Shown: positions 1 to 4,500 of the stretch, in pieces
Layout: the number at the start of each line of letters is the position of its first letter
Numbering within the stretch: position 1 is the first letter of the stretch
Source: DATFPQ01 sp035264765
GTDB lineage: Bacteria > Actinomycetota > Actinomycetes > Actinomycetales > Angustibacteraceae
Assembly: GCA_035264765.1 (NCBI GenBank)
Contig: DATFPQ010000283.1
Location: forward strand, 1 to 7,367
Reading direction: 5' to 3'
Length of the DNA: 7,367 bases
Translations under genes and position numbers: made by a program
Notes under the pieces: generated by a model
The model's database searches: none
Seen by the model: only the letters and a program-made list of their open reading frames with translations
What the model was told of the DNA's origin: nothing

Positions 1-515
1 ACCGCGGTCAGCGTGGGCGGCGTCTTGTCGATGTTGATGTCTGCGACCGTCGTGCTGGAGGTCTTGCCGACATTGTCGGTGACAGTCCCCCTGACCGACT
101 GATCCGCGCCTTCGTTGGTCAGCGGCGTGCCTGGCGTGCAGCCGCCGGTGACAACACCGGAGTCGGCATCCGCGCACGTGAAGGAGACCTTGACGTCCGT
201 GTTGTTCCACCCGGAGCCGTTGGCCGCGGGGGTACGCGTGCCGTCGATGGTCGGGGAGGCAGTGTCCACCTTGAGCTGCCGGCTCTTGTGTGCCTCCTCG
301 TTTCCGGCGACGTCGACGCTCCAGTACGAGATGGTGTGGGACCCGCCCAGCGTGTGGTCGAACACGCCCGTCCACTCCTGCTCCGGGCCGCCGTCCACGG
401 AGTAGTACGTCTTGTCGACGCCGGACCCGCCGTCGCTAGCCGTGAAGGTCACGGGCACGCTGTCCGCGTACCAGCCCCAGGGCGGTGTCGCGGGCAGTGA
501 GATCTCGGTCGTCGG
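1..515 (-). repeat. Tandem Ig-like modules in the minus-strand protein
   Basis: From residue about 145 the protein is built of successive Ig-like units. The junctions share a pattern: an acidic or D-x-T run, then (T/S)-(A/P)-P-T. These are DTTAPTTEI at about residues 141-149, VDTASPTIDG at about 227-236, and IDKTPPTLTA close to the window edge. Each unit ends in a D-(V/N)-(A/V)-G-(N/K) turn: DVAGN in the first and DNVGK in the second. The second unit carries a Cys pair that the first lacks, so the units are not recent duplicates. At least one more begins at the edge. Confidence 0.75.
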
Positions 516-947
516 AGCCGTCGTGTCGCGTTCGGTCGGCCGGGTGCAGTCGGCGGCTCGCAGCCCCTTCGACTGGGCGGTGTCGACGACGTCCTCACCG
601 GCTGTGCCGACCGCAACGAAGTTCACCGTGCCGGCGGGCGCTGTGGAGATGTCAATGCTGAACGGGTAGTCGACGTTGCCCTTGGTGACAATGAAGTTCC
701 TGGTGGCCAGGACCTTGTCGAACTTGTTGCCACCGACGTTGTACATCAGCTGGATCCGGCCGGCGCTGAACTTGCTCGAGTGGACCCGCATCGCCCCCGA
801 CACGGTCGTGCCTACGCACGTGAGTCCCGCGGGGAAGCCGAGGACGTCGGGATCGGGCGACGTGTCCGCGGCGCTCGCGGGCGGGGCCGCAAGGACCAGC
901 GCAGCGGTCGCGACGGCGGCAGGCCTGACGAACCGGGGAAACCGCAC
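1..947 (-). CDS. Secreted Ig-like repeat surface protein (N-terminal 315 codons; C-terminus lies beyond the window)
   Basis: This gene reads leftwards from a GTG at 947-945 and is still open at position 1. The start is set by a GAGGAG ribosome binding site 5 nt upstream and by the signal peptide that follows at once: basic n-region (MRFPRFVRPA), hydrophobic core rich in Ala, Val and Leu, and an ASA-A cleavage site near residues 26-27. Residues about 28-136 form a domain I do not recognise, with two Cys near its ends (LTCVG and ADCTRP) that could pair. Residues about 145-226 resemble the OmpL47/Ig-like fold, with YYSVDGG, a Trp-containing strand and a closing DVAGN. From about 227 a second Ig-like module begins (VDTASPTIDG), with two Cys (FTCADADSG and GGCTPG), a GTVTDNVGKT strand and an IDKTPPTLT junction that opens a third. 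These modules are common in actinobacterial exported proteins and usually act as spacers or adhesive stalks. Transcription diverges from the multicopper oxidase. No catalytic domain is visible, so function is unknown. Confidence 0.92.
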   Translation of the reverse strand, partial: MRFPRFVRPAAVATAALVLAAPPASAADTSPDPDVLGFPAGLTCVGTTVSGAMRVHSSKFSAGRIQLMYNVGGNKFDKVLATRNFIVTKGNVDYPFSIDISTAPAGTVNFVAVGTAGEDVVDTAQSKGLRAADCTRPTERDTTAPTTEISLPATPPWGWYADSVPVTFTASDGGSGVDKTYYSVDGGPEQEWTGVFDHTLGGSHTISYWSVDVAGNEEAHKSRQLKVDTASPTIDGTRTPAANGSGWNNTDVKVSFTCADADSGVVTGGCTPGTPLTNEGADQSVRGTVTDNVGKTSSTTVADINIDKTPPTLTA

Positions 948-952
948 AGAAG

Positions 953-958
953 CTCCTC
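953..958 (-). promoter_or_regulatory. Ribosome binding site of the Ig-repeat protein
   Basis: On the minus strand GAGGAG lies 5 nt before the GTG start at 947. This is a near-ideal Shine-Dalgarno match and spacing. It favours that GTG over an in-frame ATG further upstream (989-987), which has no purine-rich leader and would put a Pro/Cys-containing tail before the signal peptide. Confidence 0.75.
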
Positions 959-976
959 GCAGCGCACAGGGGGTTT

Positions 977-1000
977 GACCCCCCAGCATTGGGGGGTTCC
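977..1000 (-). promoter_or_regulatory. Candidate ECF-sigma-type promoter for the Ig-repeat gene
   Basis: On the minus strand GGAAC (1000-996), a 16-nt spacer and GTC (979-977) resemble the GGAAC-N16/17-GTC/GTT layout of actinobacterial ECF sigma promoters. Transcription would start around 965-970, leaving a leader of roughly 20 nt to the GTG. The palindrome fills the spacer, which would suit an operator. The match is short and in GC-rich DNA could be chance. Confidence 0.25.
978..997. promoter_or_regulatory. Perfect C6/G6 palindrome in the divergent intergenic region
   Basis: The arms ACCCCCCA (978-985) and TGGGGGGT (990-997) are perfect complements around a 4-nt GCAT loop. A GGGGG run at 969-973 is also complementary to the same C tract. 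The element lies about 30 bp upstream of the minus-strand start and about 140 bp upstream of the first plus-strand ATG. It could be an operator for a dimeric regulator serving one or both genes, or a 5' leader hairpin in either transcript. The structure is seen directly; the role is inferred. Confidence 0.55.
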
Positions 1001-1019
1001 GTAAACGAGACGCAAAACG
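1000..1019. repeat. Short imperfect direct repeat in the intergenic region
   Basis: CGTAAACG (1000-1007) and CGCAAAACG (1011-1019) are near-copies separated by AGA. They are notable as an A-rich patch in otherwise GC-rich DNA next to the palindrome, and could be half-sites for a regulator. The rest of the intergenic stretch, to 1137, shows no clear sigma-70 promoter: a TTGACG at 1060-1065 has no -10 element at usable spacing. Confidence 0.3.
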
Positions 1020-1137
1020 TTGCAGCGGAACGGACTTAGTCCCATCGGTTCACGATGAGTTGACGCTCGCGGTCCATCGTCGTCGTGGAAGGTCTAGGCC
1101 GAAGGTCGTAGACCCACGCACGCACAGCAATGGGGGC

Positions 1138-1545
1138 ATGTCCGTGGCGTTCGCTTTTTCATGCGTAACCCCGGCCGACCATGGTAAAGGGGCGTGCAGT
1201 CGCGCCACCGTGCTGACGTGGACGATTGCGCTGGCACTCGCGCTCTCGGCAGTTGACGACGGGCAGGGACTGTTGCGGCGCATAGTTTTCGCCGTTCCGG
1301 TTGCCGTGGGCGCCATCGTTGCGACAGTCGTGCTGAGCGGTCAGGGGAACGAACACTTCCGGGCGTGGCGGCGTGGCCTCGCGGCAGCGGCAGCCGTCGG
1401 CGTTCTTGGAACTGCCGGCTCACTGACCGCGGCCTCGCTCGGGGGCTTCGCGCTGGGGCCGGCCCTCGCCTTGATGCCGGCTCGCTGCGGCGCAGCGCTG
1501 CTCGTGGTGCTTGTCGCCGATGCGTGCGGATGGGGCCCGCGCCGA
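1138..1545 (+). other. Putative polytopic membrane segment in frame ahead of the oxidase
   Basis: In the oxidase frame this stretch encodes hydrophobic runs at about residues 24-39 (TVLTWTIALALALSAV), 49-66 (IVFAVPVAVGAIVATVVL), 80-113 (Ala/Gly/Leu-rich) and 119-128. Basic or polar loops such as FRAWRRG and GPRR separate them. By my hand count about 74% of codons end in G or C, lower than the near-saturated oxidase body but not obviously random. This could be a true N-terminal membrane domain, a fused remnant of another gene, or leader DNA if translation starts at 1546. I recognise no family. Confidence 0.5.
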
Positions 1546-4500
1546 ATGGTTGTCGCCTCGGTCCTCCGTCGCACGCTGCTGGCCGGAACGGCGTCCGCGC
1601 TCCTCGGCGGCTTCCTTGTCGTACCCGCCTCCACAGCCACCGCCGCCACGAACGACCCCTCCGCGGTGGCGCCCTGCGTCGCAGGCCAGCAGCAACGGAA
1701 CTACGACATCGCGGCTGTCACCGTGAACGTGCCCTTCAACCGTTGGGGCCGCACACTCCGCAACGCTCGGATCTTCGTGCTGGAGCAGGACCTGGCCGCG
1801 ACCGTCAACTGGTCGCGGCCGCTGAGGGCCAACCCGGACGACGACCCCGCCGACAACCGGCGACTGCGCCCCCGCCCCCTCGTGCTGCGGGCCAACGAGG
1901 GTGAGTGCCTGCGGATCACCTTGACCAACAAGATGTCCTCGGCCGCGCTCGCGAACCTCCCGGGCGACCCGAGGGTCGGCATCCAGGCCGCCGGCGTCGT
2001 CATGGACATGCGCAACGACGGCGGCGCGCGAGTCGGCTTCAACCAGGACCCCACGGTGGGGATCGGCGAGTCCACCACGTACATGTGGAAGGTGCCGTCG
2101 CAAGAGGGCCTCTTCATGTTCCAGGACATGGCCACGCCGGCGGGTGGGGAGAGCGACGGCGGCTCCCGGGGCGCCGGTCTCTACGGCGCCCTCGCGGTCG
2201 AGCCGGCCGGCTCCGTGTGGACCGACCCGCGCAGCGGCGCAGTGCTGTCCGGCACCGCCGCGGACCCCGGCTCCACCTACACCGCGGCCGGCCAGCAGAG
2301 CGGCGAGATGTACGTGGAGGCGGAGATCCACCCGCCGAACGCACCCTCCTTCCGCGAGAGCGTCCAGCTCGCGCAGGACGAGATCCCGGGCATCGGCATG
2401 GGGTTCAACTACGGCTCGGAGCCGATGTCGGACCGCGAGTCCAAGCTCTGTCCGGACTGCCTGGGCGAGGAGACCTGGCTCTCGTCGTGGCCGTACGGCG
2501 ACCCGGCGCTGATCAAGCTGGCCAGCGGTCCCGGCCCCTGGCTCCCGGGCGGCACTGGCGCCGACCGCAAGGAGAAGGAGGACTGCGGCCTGCCGGAGTC
2601 CTGCTACGTCTCGAACGTCTTCCACTCCTACACCGGCGACGCGACCAAGATCCGGTTCGGGCTGGCCGGTGTGAAGGAGACGCACGTCTTCCACGTGCAC
2701 GCCCACCAGTGGCTGGCGGACCCGCGCGAGAACGCCGTCCAGGGAACCGGTCCCGGCGCCAAGCCGCAGTCGTCGACGATCGACTCGCAGAGCTACGGCC
2801 CCGGTGAGGCCTACACCGCCGAGCTGCTCTACGGCGCCGGCTCGCGCAATGGGACGTTCGGCGACTCAATCTTCCACTGCCACTTGTACCCGCACTTCGC
2901 CGAGGGCTACTGGGCGATCCTGCGCGTCCACGACGTGCTGGTCGACGGCTCCACGGCGACACCCGACGGCGTCAACGTGCGGCCGCTCATCCCGCTCCGA
3001 GGCCGTCCGTCCCCGCCCGCTCCCTCCGCAGAGAACCCCGGCTACCCCGGCATGGTCCCGGGAACGTACGGCTGGCGAGCGCCGCAGCCGCCGAACAGCG
3101 TCACCGAGGGCGGGGTCGACGGAACGCCGGAGCGCCCCGCTCCGCGTCTGGTCGGCGGCAAGGCCATCGACGCGGCCAAGCTGGCGGTCGAGAAGGCCGT
3201 CATGGCCGTGCGCAACGGTGGCCGCGCGGCTCCCCCGGGGGCACCGTACGCGGACCCGTGCCCGGCGGGGGCCCGCGAGGTCGACTACGACGTCACGGTG
3301 CTGCAGCGCGACCTCGTCTACAACGAGGCCGGGCACCACGACCCACAGGCCCGGTTCATGGCGCTGACCAAGGACGTCCCAGCGATCTTGGCTGGGACGA
3401 AACGGGTGGAACCATTGTTCATCCGGGTCAACGCCGGAGACTGCATCAACTTCTCGCTGACGAACATGACCAACAACTGGACCGGCGCTGACGCCTTCCA
3501 GCAGCTGACCCAGACCAACATGGCCGGCGGCCACATCCACCTGGTCAAGTACGACGTCACGGCGTCCGACGGGGGCTCCAACGGCTGGAACTACCAGCAG
3601 GCGGCCTTCACCAAGGAGCAGGCTGCTCTGACGGCGCGCCAGGCGTCCGGCGCCACGAGCTGCACCGCAGGGACGCCGTTCTTCGGCGGTCCCAGCACTG
3701 GGTGCCGGATCGCCCAGCCCGACTCGTGGTCTGCACCCAAGGACAGCGCCGGCCTGTGGGGCCAGACCCTCCACGAGCGCTGGTACGCGGACTACGAGCT
3801 GCGCACGGCGTTCACCCACGACCACCACTTTCCAGCGGTGGTGCAGAACCACGGCCAGTACGGCGCGCTGATCGTCGAGCCGTCCGGGTTCGACGTCCGA
3901 GACCCGGCGACCGGCGGCTATCTCCAGCCCGTCAACGACCCCGCCCACGACACGCCCTGCGGCACTCGCTGCACCGGTGCTGCCACGGGCGAGTCGGCGG
4001 ACCTGGTGGGTCCTGGTGCCAACGACGACTACCGCGAGTTCGGGCTGGCGATCGCCGACTTCGTGCCACTCGTCAAGAAGGGTGGGGATCCGACCGTCGC
4101 CGCGGACGTCGTGAACCCGCCGCACGCGCCGGAGTACTACCCGAGCCACGACCCGGGTACCTATGCCATCAACTACCGCAACGCCCCGCTGTCCGAGCGA
4201 CGCACCCGTGACGGCACCGTCGTGGACCCCGCGTACCGGTTCAGCTCGTGGGTTTTCGGCGACCCGCAGACACCGTTGCTGCAGGGCTACGCGCGTGACA
4301 ACGTCAAGATGCGCGTGATCCAGGGCTCGCAGGAGGAGCAGCACGTCTTCCAGGCGCATGGCCTGCGCTGGCGGGAGGAGCCGGACGACCCGGACTCGCC
4401 GTTGGTGAGCGCCCAGACGATCGGCATCTCCGAAGCGTTCAACGCGGAGATGGCGGGCTTCGACTGCAAGAACACCGACACCCCGTGCCGCGGTGACTAC

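Noticed and set aside
978..997. Palindrome as a transcription terminator
   Set aside because: It lies between the 5' ends of two divergent genes, with no T tract after the stem in either direction.
1060..1098. TTGACG with a downstream TCTAGG as a sigma-70 promoter
   Set aside because: The spacing is about 27 nt, too long for a functional -35/-10 pair.
1094..1423. Minus-strand frame over the putative membrane segment
   Set aside because: It is Arg/Pro-rich with no hydrophobic or domain pattern, whereas the plus frame gives coherent hydrophobic segments. It cannot be fully excluded because the plus start is uncertain.
1420..2706. 428-codon minus-strand open frame
   Set aside because: It has low-complexity Arg/Gly/Ala/Val/His composition and no motif, and is antisense to the oxidase N-terminus and first unit.
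1905..2807. 300-codon plus-strand frame overlapping the oxidase
   Set aside because: It is an Arg/Gly/Pro-rich shadow in another frame. The oxidase frame runs through it with coherent cupredoxin sequence.
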